Source: Candidatus Eiseniibacteriota bacterium (GTDB lineage: Bacteria > Joyebacterota > Joyebacteria > Joyebacterales > Joyebacteraceae). Taken from it: a stretch of 44,914 bases of DNA. Positions 1 to 12,180 of this stretch are shown here, one piece after another. The stretch lies in assembly GCA_030613615.1 (NCBI GenBank), contig JAUWLR010000005.1:1-44914 (forward strand), given 5' to 3'. Each line of letters begins with the position of its first letter. Position 1 is the stretch's first letter. Position numbers and translations under genes: made by a program. The notes under the pieces were generated by a model. It worked only from the letters and a program-made list of their open reading frames with translations. It made no database searches and was not told the DNA's origin.

Positions 1-17
1 GGGAGCGGGGACGATTA

Positions 18-28
18 GCTCTTTGACA
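18..28 (+). promoter_or_regulatory. boxA-like antitermination site in the rRNA leader
   Basis: The 11 bases GCTCTTTGACA match the core of bacterial rRNA boxA elements (E. coli has GCTCTTTAACA). The site lies about 150 bases upstream of 16S. Known role: the NusB/NusE complex binds boxA RNA so that transcription of the untranslated rRNA resists Rho termination. The same 11 bases recur before 23S at 2094. The rRNA promoter itself is not seen and probably lies before the window start. Confidence 0.75.
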
Positions 29-30
29 TT

Positions 31-47
31 TGAATAGCGTGTAGGTC
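31..47 (+). other. 5' arm of 16S precursor processing stem
   Basis: This segment is complementary to 1806-1822 downstream of 16S. The 13-base core (agcgtgtaggtc and its complement) pairs perfectly, with one mismatch further out. Such long stems bracketing 16S are the usual RNase III substrates in pre-rRNA; the role here is inferred from the pairing and position. Confidence 0.7.
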
Positions 48-137
48 GAGTAGCTTGATGTGGGCCCTGTCGGCGACCGCGCTTGTCGCGGATGTCGAAC
101 AGGGTGACCCGACTAAACAATTCCTGAATGACGTGAA

Positions 138-156
138 CCACCCACGGTGTGGGTGG
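138..156 (+). other. Leader hairpin just upstream of 16S
   Basis: A perfect 7-bp stem (138-144 with 150-156) closes a 5-base loop, 20 bases before the 16S 5' end. Flanking bases (TTCCTGA near 121 and AAGGAATCA near 163) can extend the pairing. It is probably part of pre-16S leader folding; no specific function can be assigned. Confidence 0.45.
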
Positions 157-175
157 ATTGCTAAGGAATCAGACT

Positions 176-1733
<1,558 letters not shown>

Positions 1734-1805
1734 CTAAGGAGCATCCCTGGAGCGGCGCACACAATGTGCCGACGAAGGGATAGGTCAGACTGCATCGTAG
1801 CGAAA

Positions 1806-1822
1806 GACCTACACGCTGTTCA
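1806..1822 (+). other. 3' arm of 16S precursor processing stem
   Basis: Pairs with the leader segment at 31-47, so the two arms would bring the ends of pre-16S together for RNase III cleavage. It lies 73 bases after the 16S 3' end and before tRNA-Ile, the usual arrangement. Confidence 0.7.
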
Positions 1823-1854
1823 TGATTCATCCTCTCGCAAGGTGGAAGCCTTCT

Positions 1855-1933
<79 letters not shown>

Positions 1934-1952
1934 GACAATTGAGGGAGTATCT

Positions 1953-2028
1953 GGGGATATAGCTCAGCTGGGAGAGCGCCTGCTTTGCACGCAGGAGGTC
2001 ACCGGTTCGAGCCCGGTTATCTCCACCA
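1953..2028 (+). tRNA. alaT: tRNA-Ala (anticodon UGC)
   Basis: Cloverleaf with acceptor GGGGATA paired to TATCTCC (one G-U), anticodon stem CCTGC/GCAGG and loop TTTGCAC with anticodon TGC at 1986-1988. The T loop is TTCGAGC. CCA is encoded at 2026-2028. It is 19 bases after tRNA-Ile and is co-transcribed with the rRNAs. Confidence 0.97.
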
Positions 2029-2093
2029 CACTCTTCTCTGGTCTGGGGGTCTGAGACAGAAGGGCCTCCGCGGCTTCGCCTCGATGAGGATCA

Positions 2094-2104
2094 GCTCTTT
2101 GACA
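2094..2104 (+). promoter_or_regulatory. second boxA-like antitermination site, before 23S
   Basis: GCTCTTTGACA is identical to the element at 18-28 in the leader. A boxA copy in the 16S-23S spacer is known from E. coli and others and is thought to keep the antitermination complex loaded through 23S. It lies directly beside the 5' arm of the 23S processing stem. Confidence 0.72.
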
Positions 2105-2132
2105 ACTCAATAGAACGGACGTGGAAGATGCA
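2102..2132 (+). other. 5' arm of 23S precursor processing stem
   Basis: The segment around ACTCAATAGAA-CGGACGTGGAAGATGC is complementary to 5207-5237 after 23S, over about 28 positions with small bulges. It would form the long pre-23S stem normally cut by RNase III. This is seen as pairing only; cleavage is inferred. Confidence 0.75.
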
Positions 2133-2149
2133 TCTTTGCCGTGTTTTTT

Positions 2150-5188
<3,039 letters not shown>

Positions 5189-5206
5189 TTAAGAATCTGC
5201 ATGGGT

Positions 5207-5237
5207 GCATCTTCCACCGTCCGTTTCTATTGAGTGT
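5207..5237 (+). other. 3' arm of 23S precursor processing stem
   Basis: Complementary to 2102-2132 in the tRNA-23S spacer. Together the arms close the pre-23S into one long stem. It starts about 18 bases after the mature 23S end. Confidence 0.75.
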
Positions 5238-5249
5238 CACAGGACATGA

Positions 5250-5327
5250 GCACCTGGCTTTCGTAGTCTGCGATGCGATCGCTAGCGACTGACGCGGGGC
5301 GGCTGAAGCCTGCCCTATGCCAGGTGC
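5250..5327 (+). other. Inverted repeat in the 23S-5S spacer
   Basis: A perfect 9-bp inverted repeat (GCACCTGGC at 5250-5258, GCCAGGTGC at 5319-5327) encloses 60 bases. It is followed by a second perfect 7-bp hairpin (5336-5342 with 5349-5355, 6-base loop) ending 8 bases before 5S. These probably shape the pre-5S transcript. The enclosed 60 bases resemble no tRNA. Confidence 0.45.
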
Positions 5328-5363
5328 CGAATTCGGCGCCGGTTCTTCCCGGCGCGACCGATG

Positions 5364-5481
5364 TTTCGGTGGTTATGGCGGAGGGGTCACACCTGTACCC
5401 ATTTCGAACACAGTAGTTAAGCCCTCCTGCGCCGATGGTACTGCTTGGGAGACCTTGTGGGAGAGTAGGACGCCGCCGGAA
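5364..5481 (+). rRNA. rrf: 5S ribosomal RNA
   Basis: A roughly 118-base 5S rRNA. The ends pair (TTTCGGTGGT with GCCGCCGGAA), and conserved internal blocks are present: GGTCACACC, CCCATTTCGAACACAG near 5398 and GTGGGAGAGTAGGACGCCGCC near 5457. It is the last gene of the rRNA operon and is followed immediately by a terminator. Confidence 0.95.
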
Positions 5482-5486
5482 CCTAC

Positions 5487-5526
5487 GGACCCCTTTCGCC
5501 GAAAGGCGGGAGGGGTCCTCGCTTTT
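5487..5526 (+). terminator. Rho-independent terminator of the rRNA operon
   Basis: GGACCCCT at 5487-5494 pairs with AGGGGTCC at 5511-5518, and the inner CTTTCGCC/GGCG bases extend the hairpin. A short T run (GCTTTT) follows at 5521-5526. A second smaller hairpin (GGGGC/GCCCC, 5529-5545) lies just behind it. The position right after 5S fits transcription termination. Confidence 0.85.
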
Positions 5527-5608
5527 GTGGGGCCGTTCGGGAGCCCCGTTCTTGTGCGGTTCCCGTCCTGACATCTCACCTGCCGGCGGTGGAGTGACTC
5601 CGCTCGTC

Positions 5609-5638
5609 TTGACGCTGCCGGACGTCTGCTGGTAATCT
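5609..5638 (+). promoter_or_regulatory. Candidate sigma70-type promoter upstream of the lipoprotein-dnaE unit
   Basis: TTGACG (5609-5614), an 18-base spacer and TAATCT (5633-5638) lie 104 bases before the first coding start and after the rRNA terminator, the only sizeable gap in this part. A perfect 11-base palindrome-like repeat (GGAGT-G-ACTCC, 5591-5601) sits just upstream of the -35 box and could be an operator. The promoter call rests on consensus and position only. Confidence 0.5.
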
Positions 5639-5741
5639 CGTCCAAGCACTGCGGACGAGGGCGGTTGCCTCTCCTTGACGGGGGAACGCCTGTTCGCCCG
5701 GGAGGCCGGCTTCACGCTACCGATCACGGAGGGGGAACCCC

Positions 5742-6377
5742 ATGTCAGGTTTCAGAAACGCCGCTCTGGTGCTGCTGTTCCTGGTTCTGCTCGCACATCT
5801 CACAGGTTGCACGGGGGCACGTACGCTGAGCCACGAAGTTCCCGGCTGGGTCAGAGTCGTTCCGCCGGAACGCGATGGGAGGTCGATCTTCGTCGGGGGC
5901 ACGGCGTTCGCGACCGACCCTGAGACGGGGATCAAGGCAGCGACGGCCGACGCGGGTTCCCAGATCTATCTCAGTGCCACCCGCGAGTTCACCGGCCTCT
6001 TCAACAGCGGGATCCAGAAATCCGGTGTCGAGACGTTGCCCATCGAACGGCTCGATTTCAAGAACGCGGTCAGTAGCGTGTACGGAGACCGCATGGTCGG
6101 GACCGCCAGACAGGACAGCGTCTTCTACCGTCCCTGCGGGGACGAAGGAGGCGCGGAGCGGCGCGCGGGCGACGGCTCCGCTTCGCCGGTCTGCCAGGTC
6201 TTCGTCCTGATGAGCATTGACGCAGCCTGCTGGCACCGTGAGCTGGGGGAGGTGCTGGCCGTGGAGAAGAGACGGCGCACGGAGGAAGGCGAGGAGAACC
6301 TGGCGGATCTCGCCGAGTGGCTGATCCGACAGATTCTCGAGGAAGAGCCCAAGGGGGCGGAAGAGCGCTCGAGATGA
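5742..6377 (+). CDS. putative LPP20-like lipoprotein
   Basis: A 211-residue predicted lipoprotein. Residues 7-22 form a hydrophobic signal ending in the lipobox LTGC, with Cys23 as the lipidation site, so the mature protein should be anchored in the envelope facing the periplasm. GGAGGG lies about 8 bases before the ATG. The part after the signal has PGWV, then FVGGTAFA and an alanine-rich stretch. This loosely recalls LPP20-type lipoproteins (PGW..., G.a..d...A...A), but I hold that only weakly. The C-terminal 40 residues are very charged and probably helical. The stop codon overlaps the dnaE start as ATGA, so the two genes are probably translationally coupled. Confidence 0.8.
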   Translation: MSGFRNAALVLLFLVLLAHLTGCTGARTLSHEVPGWVRVVPPERDGRSIFVGGTAFATDPETGIKAATADAGSQIYLSATREFTGLFNSGIQKSGVETLPIERLDFKNAVSSVYGDRMVGTARQDSVFYRPCGDEGGAERRAGDGSASPVCQVFVLMSIDAACWHRELGEVLAVEKRRRTEEGEENLADLAEWLIRQILEEEPKGAEERSR

Positions 6378-9300
6378 GGCACTCGGATTTCGTCCATCTG
6401 CACAACCACTCCAAGTACAGCCTGCTCGACGGCGCCTGCAGGATCGACCGAATGGTCGAGCGCGCGCTCGAGTTCAGGATGCCCGCCCTTGCCATCACCG
6501 ATCACGGCAACATGTTCGGCGCCATCGAGTTCTACTCGGAAGCGCGCGAGCACGGGATCAAGCCCATCATCGGTATGGAGGCGTACGTCACAGCGGGTTC
6601 GCACAAGGACAGACCCGCCGGGAAGGGCATGGAGTCGTACTACCACCTCCTGCTCCTCGCGAGGAACGCCGCCGGCTACCGCAACCTCATGAAGCTCTCC
6701 ACGGCAAGCTACGTGGACGGCTTCTACTACAAGCCCCGCGTGGACAAGGAGCTGCTGCGAGAGTACAGCGAGGGGCTCCTGGCCTGCACGGCGTGCCTTC
6801 GAGGGGAACCCGCTCAGCACATCCTCGCCGGGAACGATGCCGCGGCCCGGGAGTCGATCATCGAACTGGCCGAGATCTTTGGTACGGGGCACTTCTACCT
6901 CGAGGTCCACAACCACGGCATCCCGGATGAAGCGACCGTTCGGGAGGCCTACGTGCGTCTCGGTCGGGAGCTCAACGTGCCGCTCGTGGCGGCGAACGAC
7001 TGCCACTACGTCAGACAGGAACATGCGGCCGCTCACGACGTGCTGCTGTGCATCCAGACCGGGAGGGAGATAGACGAGCCCAACCGCATGAGGATGCCCA
7101 ACGACCAGTTCTACATGAAGTCCCCGGACGAGATGCGTGAGCTCTTCGTGGACTGTCCTGGGGCGTACGAGAACACTGTCGAGGTAGCGGAGAAGTGCAA
7201 CCTCTTGCTCGACTTCGATGAAGTCCACATGCCGGAGTTCCCGATACCTTCGGGATACGCTAACGCCTCCGATCACCTGGGCGCGCTCACGCGAGAGGGG
7301 CTCGCCGAACGGTACGATCCGGTGACTCCCGAGGGCGAGGAGCGCGCGGCGATGGAGCTCCGGCTCATCGACCAGATGGGATTCCCCGGCTACTTCCTGA
7401 TCGTCCACGACTTCATACACGAAGCCAAGCGCCGCGGCATACCGGTTGGTCCCGGGCGCGGCTCCGCGGCGGCGAGCATCGTGAGCTACGCGCTCGGTAT
7501 CACCGAGCTCGACCCGCTGGAGTTCGGGCTGGTCTTCGAGCGCTTCCTGAATCCCGCGCGCAAGAGCATGCCGGACTTCGACATCGATTTCTGCTACGAG
7601 CGAAGGAGCGAGATAATCGACTACGTCACCGAGAAGTACGGGCGCGAGTCGGTGGCGCAGATCATCACATTCGGGACCATGCAGGCGCGGGCGGCCATCC
7701 GGGACGTGGGGCGGGCGCTCAAGTTCACATACTCCGAGGTCGATCGCGTCGCGAAGATGATCCCACGGGAGCTCAACATCACGCTCGATGAGGCCCTGGT
7801 GAAGGCCCCCGAGCTCAAGGCGCTTCGGGACTCCGACGAACGGTACGCTAAGCTGATCGACTACGCGAAGGACCTCGAGGGGCTGGCGCGCCACGCGTCG
7901 GTGCATGCCGCGGGCGTCATCATTGCGCCCGGCAGGATCGACGACTGGGCGCCGCTCTACAAGTCGAACAAGGGCGAGATAACGACGCAGTACCACATGA
8001 AGTCGCTCGCTAAGATCGGACTCCTCAAATTCGATTTTCTCGGCCTTCGCACCCTGACCGTCATCCACGACGCCCTTGCGATGATCAAAGAGAACCGCGG
8101 GGTCGATCTCCCGCCGAACACCATCCCACTGGACGATTCGGAGACCTACGAGCTTCTGGGGACCGGCCAGCCGGTAGGTGTTTTCCAGGTGGAGTCGTCC
8201 GGGATGCGCGATCTCCTTCGCAAGGTCAAGCCCGAGCGGCTCGAGGACATGATCGCGGTCAACGCCCTCTTCCGTCCCGGGCCCCTGGGTTCCGGGATGG
8301 TCGACGACTACGTCAAGCGCAAGCACGGCAGGCAGAAGGTCAGCTACATCCATCCGAAGCTCGCGCCCGTTCTGGAGGAGACCTACGGCGTCATGGCCTA
8401 CCAGGAACAGGTCATGCAGATTTCGAGCGCGCTGGCGGGTTTCACGATGAGCCAGGCGGACGTCCTCCTGAACGCGATGCGGAAGAAGGTCGTCGAGCAG
8501 ATGGCCACACAGAGAGAGGACTTCCTGACCGGCTGCGCCGCGAACGGGATCCCCAAGAAGACAGCGGTCAAGGTCTTCGACCAGATGGAGTTCTTCTCCG
8601 GGTATGGCTTCAACAAGCCTCACAGCGCCTGCTACGCGGTACTGGCGGTACGGACCGCCTATCTCAAAACCCACTTCGCGCCGGAGTTCATGGCGGCAAC
8701 CCTGACGAGCGAGATGGACAACCCCGACCGCGTCGTCACACTGACGGGGGAGTGCCGCAGGCTGGGGATACGGGTGCTGCCGCCGGACGTCAACGAGGGG
8801 CACGTCGGGTTCCGCGCGACGCCGCGCGGAGATATCCAGTTTGGCCTTTCGGCCGTCAAGAACGTGGGACGTTCCGCGGTGAAATCGATAGTGGCCGCCA
8901 GACGCGAGCACGGTTCATTCGAGGACATCTTCGACGTGACGAGCCGCGTGGATCTCAGGCTCGTGAACCGCCGGGTACTCGAGAGCCTTGTGGCCGCCGG
9001 TGCTCTCGACGGGCTTCACGGACACCGGGCCCAGCAGTACCAGGTCGTCTCCGCCGCTCTGGATCTGGGCCAGAGGATGCAGCGGGAGAGGGACTCCGGG
9101 CAGACGTCGCTCATGGATATTCTGGAGACCGACGCGGGCGAGGACCTGAGGCCGCGGAAGCTGCCGGAGGCCGCGCCGTGGTCGGACGGTGTCGCGCTCG
9201 CGAAGGAGAAGGAGATCCTTGGGATGTATGTCTCCGGCCATCCGCTCGCGCGCTACGAGAGGGAGCTCCAGACATTCGCCACGGCCAGCACGGCCGACCT

Positions 9301-9856
9301 GCCTGACATGGAGGACGGGGAACCCGTCCGGCTGGGCGGCATCGTCACACACGTCAAGACCACTACGGACCGCAAGGGTGAGCAGATGGCGTTCGTCACG
9401 CTCGAGGATTTCTCCGGCAGTGTGGAGCTGGTCGTGTTCTCCAGCATCTACAGTAAGAAGAGCGAGGTGATTCGCCGCGACGCGGCCGTGATAGTCGACG
9501 GGAGAGTTTCGACCAGGGAAGAGGAAGAGCCCAAGGTCATTGCGGCGGATGTGGTTACGCTTGCCGGCGCTCACGGGAAGTTCGTTGAGAGAATGACCAT
9601 CAGCATTTCGTCGGTGGGCTTCGAGGAGACGATGCTCGAGAGCTTGAGGGACCTGCTGGTGACCCATGGTGGCCGGTGCCCGGTCGATATTGTCGTGAAG
9701 GCCGCGTCCGGCGAGGACGTCATGATCTCTACGGGGGGGATCCGGGTAGAGCCCTCCAGAGAGCTCCTGGACCGGCTCGAGGATATCGTCGGCGAGTCGG
9801 GCGTTGCCCTGGCGGGTTCTGTGGCGACCGCAAGGGTGCCCGACCCGGGTTTCTAA
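6374..9856 (+). CDS. dnaE: DNA polymerase III subunit alpha
   Basis: Catalytic subunit of the replicative polymerase, 1160 residues, the usual DnaE1 length. The N-terminal PHP domain begins with HLHNH at residues 8-12. The palm carries PDFDIDF at 400-406 with Asp401 and Asp403, the same numbers as in E. coli alpha, and the third acidic residue is in KFDFLGL (Asp554). GPGRGSAAAS precedes the palm motif. An OB-fold follows near 985-1050. I chose the ATG at 6374 rather than an in-frame ATG at 6317: the protein then begins at the conserved PHP motif, and the ATG overlaps the upstream TGA as ATGA. dnaE with accA nearby is a common bacterial pairing, kept here with one gene between. Confidence 0.97.
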   Translation: MRHSDFVHLHNHSKYSLLDGACRIDRMVERALEFRMPALAITDHGNMFGAIEFYSEAREHGIKPIIGMEAYVTAGSHKDRPAGKGMESYYHLLLLARNAAGYRNLMKLSTASYVDGFYYKPRVDKELLREYSEGLLACTACLRGEPAQHILAGNDAAARESIIELAEIFGTGHFYLEVHNHGIPDEATVREAYVRLGRELNVPLVAANDCHYVRQEHAAAHDVLLCIQTGREIDEPNRMRMPNDQFYMKSPDEMRELFVDCPGAYENTVEVAEKCNLLLDFDEVHMPEFPIPSGYANASDHLGALTREGLAERYDPVTPEGEERAAMELRLIDQMGFPGYFLIVHDFIHEAKRRGIPVGPGRGSAAASIVSYALGITELDPLEFGLVFERFLNPARKSMPDFDIDFCYERRSEIIDYVTEKYGRESVAQIITFGTMQARAAIRDVGRALKFTYSEVDRVAKMIPRELNITLDEALVKAPELKALRDSDERYAKLIDYAKDLEGLARHASVHAAGVIIAPGRIDDWAPLYKSNKGEITTQYHMKSLAKIGLLKFDFLGLRTLTVIHDALAMIKENRGVDLPPNTIPLDDSETYELLGTGQPVGVFQVESSGMRDLLRKVKPERLEDMIAVNALFRPGPLGSGMVDDYVKRKHGRQKVSYIHPKLAPVLEETYGVMAYQEQVMQISSALAGFTMSQADVLLNAMRKKVVEQMATQREDFLTGCAANGIPKKTAVKVFDQMEFFSGYGFNKPHSACYAVLAVRTAYLKTHFAPEFMAATLTSEMDNPDRVVTLTGECRRLGIRVLPPDVNEGHVGFRATPRGDIQFGLSAVKNVGRSAVKSIVAARREHGSFEDIFDVTSRVDLRLVNRRVLESLVAAGALDGLHGHRAQQYQVVSAALDLGQRMQRERDSGQTSLMDILETDAGEDLRPRKLPEAAPWSDGVALAKEKEILGMYVSGHPLARYERELQTFATASTADLPDMEDGEPVRLGGIVTHVKTTTDRKGEQMAFVTLEDFSGSVELVVFSSIYSKKSEVIRRDAAVIVDGRVSTREEEEPKVIAADVVTLAGAHGKFVERMTISISSVGFEETMLESLRDLLVTHGGRCPVDIVVKAASGEDVMISTGGIRVEPSRELLDRLEDIVGESGVALAGSVATARVPDPGF

Positions 9857-9885
9857 TTGACAGCCTGGTGGGCAGTTGCTATATT
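9857..9885 (+). promoter_or_regulatory. Strong sigma70-type promoter
   Basis: A perfect -35 TTGACA (9857-9862), exactly 17 bases, then TATATT (9880-9885). The -35 box abuts the dnaE stop codon. Transcription would begin near 9892, leaving a leader of about 40 bases before the GGAGGG ribosome-binding site of the next gene. In such GC-rich DNA a near-consensus match with ideal spacing is unlikely by chance. It should drive the outer-membrane protein gene and accA. Confidence 0.75.
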
Positions 9886-9934
9886 TCGCGGCAGGATCTC
9901 GGGGCATTCTCTGGAAGCTTGGAGGGTCGGTAAG

Positions 9935-10678
9935 ATGCGTCAAATCGGGGCTCTTGCGGCCCTCTCGTTGCTTCTGATCCTGGTCCCCTCGGTGGCCGCG
10001 GGCTACGGTGACTCGTTGACCCGGCTCGTGGACGTTCAGACAGCTCACACGCTGCCTCGGGCGGGCTATTCACTGCGCGTGAGTGTTGTGCCCGAGGGCG
10101 GCGTCCGGACCGGCTTCGCCATCGGGGTCAGCCCGTACGTCCTGGCCGGGGTCAGCTACGGTGCCGGGAACATCATAGGTTCCGGCGAGCCCGACTGGGA
10201 CAACGAGATCGAGTTCGAGCTGAAGATCAGGCTGGCCGAGGAGTACGACATCATGCCCGGCCTGGCCATGGGATACGATTCGAGGGGCCACGGCGCCCAG
10301 ATGCCCGACGGCGGCTACGAGAAGGCGTCCCAGGGCATATACCTGGTTGCGGTCAAGACCGCGCCGTTCTCCGAGTTCTGGCAGTTCCACGGCGGTATCT
10401 CCAGGACACTGGAGATCGAGAAGGTGACGCCGGACTACTTCGTCGGGGTCTCGGCCAGGTTCTCCCAGGAATTCTCCGTGCTGGCCGAGTACCAGCTCGG
10501 AACTACGAGGTACGACGACGGCTCGAACGACAAGACGGGCTATCTGAACGTGGGGCTCATGTGGATCTTCGCGGACCAGCTCGAGATCGATTTCTACTTC
10601 AGGAATCTTGTCGGCCCGAGCGATTCGCCGGAGCGGTCATCGAGGGCTCTGGCGTTCGTTTTCTACGACAGCTTCTAG
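9935..10678 (+). CDS. predicted outer-membrane beta-barrel protein
   Basis: A 247-residue protein that I do not recognise by family. Residues 1-22 form a clear Sec signal peptide (hydrophobic core, VAAG cleavage region). The rest alternates short aromatic/hydrophobic strands with polar turns and ends in the aromatic residue F (YDSF), as in small outer-membrane barrels. The start is the ATG at 9935, with GGAGGG ending 8 bases before; an upstream in-frame start at 9857 would lie inside the promoter. It sits between dnaE and accA, which are often close neighbours. A transporter or structural role cannot be told apart. Confidence 0.8.
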   Translation: MRQIGALAALSLLLILVPSVAAGYGDSLTRLVDVQTAHTLPRAGYSLRVSVVPEGGVRTGFAIGVSPYVLAGVSYGAGNIIGSGEPDWDNEIEFELKIRLAEEYDIMPGLAMGYDSRGHGAQMPDGGYEKASQGIYLVAVKTAPFSEFWQFHGGISRTLEIEKVTPDYFVGVSARFSQEFSVLAEYQLGTTRYDDGSNDKTGYLNVGLMWIFADQLEIDFYFRNLVGPSDSPERSSRALAFVFYDSF

Positions 10679-10710
10679 TACGGGAGCCCTGCGTAGGTGC
10701 GAGGCCCTGT

Positions 10711-10729
10711 GACCCGGCATTCCCGGGTC
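10711..10729 (+). terminator. GC-rich hairpin between the barrel gene and accA
   Basis: A perfect 7-bp stem (GACCCGG with CCGGGTC) and 5-base loop, followed by TCTTG rather than a true T run. It could be a weak terminator or an mRNA-stability hairpin that lowers read-through into accA. The short poly-T makes termination uncertain. Confidence 0.35.
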
Positions 10730-10750
10730 TCTTGAAACGGAGAAGCGACT

Positions 10751-11707
10751 ATGGCTGGATGGCTTGAGTTCGAGAAGCCACTTCTGGAGCTGGAGTCCAG
10801 GATCGATGAGCTCAGGAGCTTCGCCGACGGCCAGAACATCGACGTGGCCAAGGAGCTTTCCAGGCTCGAGGTCAAGGCGGAGGACCTCAGGCGCCAGATC
10901 TACGGCAAGCTCACACGGTGGCAGGGCACCCAGATCGCGCGGCACCCACGAAGGCCGTACACCTTCGATTACCTCAGAATGTTGGGTATCGACTTCGTGG
11001 AACTGCACGGCGACCGGAGATTCGGGGACGACGGCGCCCTCATCGGAGGGCTCGGCTTCTTCGGCGGGCGCAAGGTGGTGATCATCGGGCATCAGAAGGG
11101 GCGCGATACCAAGGAGAACATCCTTCGCAACTTCGGCTCCGCCCACCCCGAGGGTTACAGAAAGGCGCTCCGCCTGATGAGGATGGCCGCTAAGTTCGGG
11201 CGTCCGATTATCTCGTTCGTGGACACGCCAGGGGCGTGGCCCGGAATAGGAGCGGAGGAGCGCGGGCAGGCGGAGGCGATCGCCTGCAACCTGCGCGAGA
11301 TGTCGCGGCTTCCGGTCCCGATCGTCGTTGTGATCATCGGCGAGGGCGGGAGCGGGGGAGCGCTGGGCATCGGCGTCGGCGACAGGGTGCTTATGCTGGA
11401 ATACTCGGTCTACTCGGTGATAACGCCCGAGGGGTGCGCCTCCATCCTGTTCAGGGACGCTGCGCGCGCCAGCGAGGCTGCCGAGGCGATGAAGATCACC
11501 GCGCGCGACCTCCAGGAGTTCGGTGTGATCGACGAGATCATCCCCGAACCGGGTGGAGGTGCGCACAGGGACCCTGAGCGGACCGCCCGGCACGTCGGCG
11601 AGGCGATAGAGCGTCACCTGACGGAGCTCGAAGAACTGTCACCTGCCGAGCTCGTCCGCGGACGCCTCGAAAGGTTCATGTCCATGGGCGAGTACAAGGA
11701 GGGATAA
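10751..11707 (+). CDS. accA: acetyl-CoA carboxylase carboxyltransferase subunit alpha
   Basis: AccA, 318 residues, the usual length. With AccD it forms the carboxyltransferase that moves CO2 from biotin-carboxyl carrier protein to acetyl-CoA, the first step of fatty-acid synthesis in the cytoplasm. Seen: the N-terminal FEKPLLELE helix, then [22 protein letters not shown], the substrate-site block [13 protein letters not shown], and the crotonase-fold [16 protein letters not shown] and [12 protein letters not shown] motifs. GGAGAAG precedes the ATG. No accD lies in the window. Confidence 0.97.
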   Translation: MAGWLEFEKPLLELESRIDELRSFADGQNIDVAKELSRLEVKAEDLRRQIYGKLTRWQGTQIARHPRRPYTFDYLRMLGIDFVELHGDRRFGDDGALIGGLGFFGGRKVVIIGHQKGRDTKENILRNFGSAHPEGYRKALRLMRMAAKFGRPIISFVDTPGAWPGIGAEERGQAEAIACNLREMSRLPVPIVVVIIGEGGSGGALGIGVGDRVLMLEYSVYSVITPEGCASILFRDAARASEAAEAMKITARDLQEFGVIDEIIPEPGGGAHRDPERTARHVGEAIERHLTELEELSPAELVRGRLERFMSMGEYKEG

Positions 11708-11710
11708 CGG

Positions 11711-12142
11711 TTGACCGTCATCACTCACCTGGCGGTTGGGGCGGCGGCAGGGTCGTTCACGGATAGCCAGGCCGGGGCGGCGCTCCTGGGGCTTGTGAGC
11801 CACGTGCCGCTCGATGTGCTGCCGCACTACGAGTTCGAGAAGATGTGGGTGGAGGTGGCGGTCGTGTCGGCGGCCTTCGTGGCCATGCTGGCGGCCGGGA
11901 TGGGTCGCACGGGTATCTTCTGGGGAGCTGTCGGGGCCGTGGTCCCGGATATCGAGAACCTCCTCTGGAAAGTGGGGGTTCTGCCTCGCGAGAGGAAGAT
12001 CTTCCCGGGGCATTCGCCCCGCCTTTCGAGGATCTTCCCACATGGCAGGTCACTCGGACCCCGTCATGCTCTGACACAAGTCGCGATGGTCTGCGCGTCC
12101 GCCGCAGTCGTCTTCCTGTCAATGCGCTCGGGTGCGAATTGA
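11711..12142 (+). CDS. small membrane protein, possible DUF457/YdjM-like
   Basis: A 143-residue protein starting at TTG, 3 bases after accA and with a strong AAGGAGGG site 7 bases ahead, so it is probably co-translated with accA. It has several hydrophobic segments (about 5-35, 48-65, 70-90, 122-138). Conserved-looking motifs are THLAVGAAAG, SHVPLDVLPHYEF and VVPDIENLLW. These His/Asp patterns resemble the membrane 'metal-dependent hydrolase' families (DUF457/YdjM) in which H and D residues sit at helix ends. That link is from memory and the enzymatic role is unproven. A cluster of His residues (GHSP, FPHGRS, PRH) lies near residues 100-118. Confidence 0.75.
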   Translation: MTVITHLAVGAAAGSFTDSQAGAALLGLVSHVPLDVLPHYEFEKMWVEVAVVSAAFVAMLAAGMGRTGIFWGAVGAVVPDIENLLWKVGVLPRERKIFPGHSPRLSRIFPHGRSLGPRHALTQVAMVCASAAVVFLSMRSGAN

Positions 12143-12170
12143 CAGAGACCGCGGGAGCGAACTGACAGAG
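12134..12170 (+). repeat. Short direct repeat at a gene end
   Basis: Two 14-base copies (12134-12147 and 12157-12170) differ at one base (GCGAATTGACAGAG, GCGAACTGACAGAG) and start 23 bases apart. The first covers the stop codon of the preceding gene. It was probably produced by slippage duplication. TTGACA in copy 1 looks like a -35 box but no suitable -10 follows. Confidence 0.6.
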
Positions 12171-12180
12171 GACTAAACAC

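Noticed and set aside
6317-6373. Longer dnaE start with 19 extra residues
   Set aside because: The extra residues overlap the lipoprotein gene out of frame and precede the conserved PHP motif; the ATGA overlap at 6374 is more convincing.
6125-8911. 928-codon open frame on the minus strand opposite dnaE
   Set aside because: It mirrors dnaE in a GC-rich region where antisense frames stay open by codon bias. Its composition (rich in Arg, His, Val, Asp) matches no protein family, and dnaE is certain.
12139-12179. TTGACA as a promoter for the EIIA gene
   Set aside because: It is part of a duplicated stop-codon region. The only TAAACA-like -10 is 29 bases away, too far.
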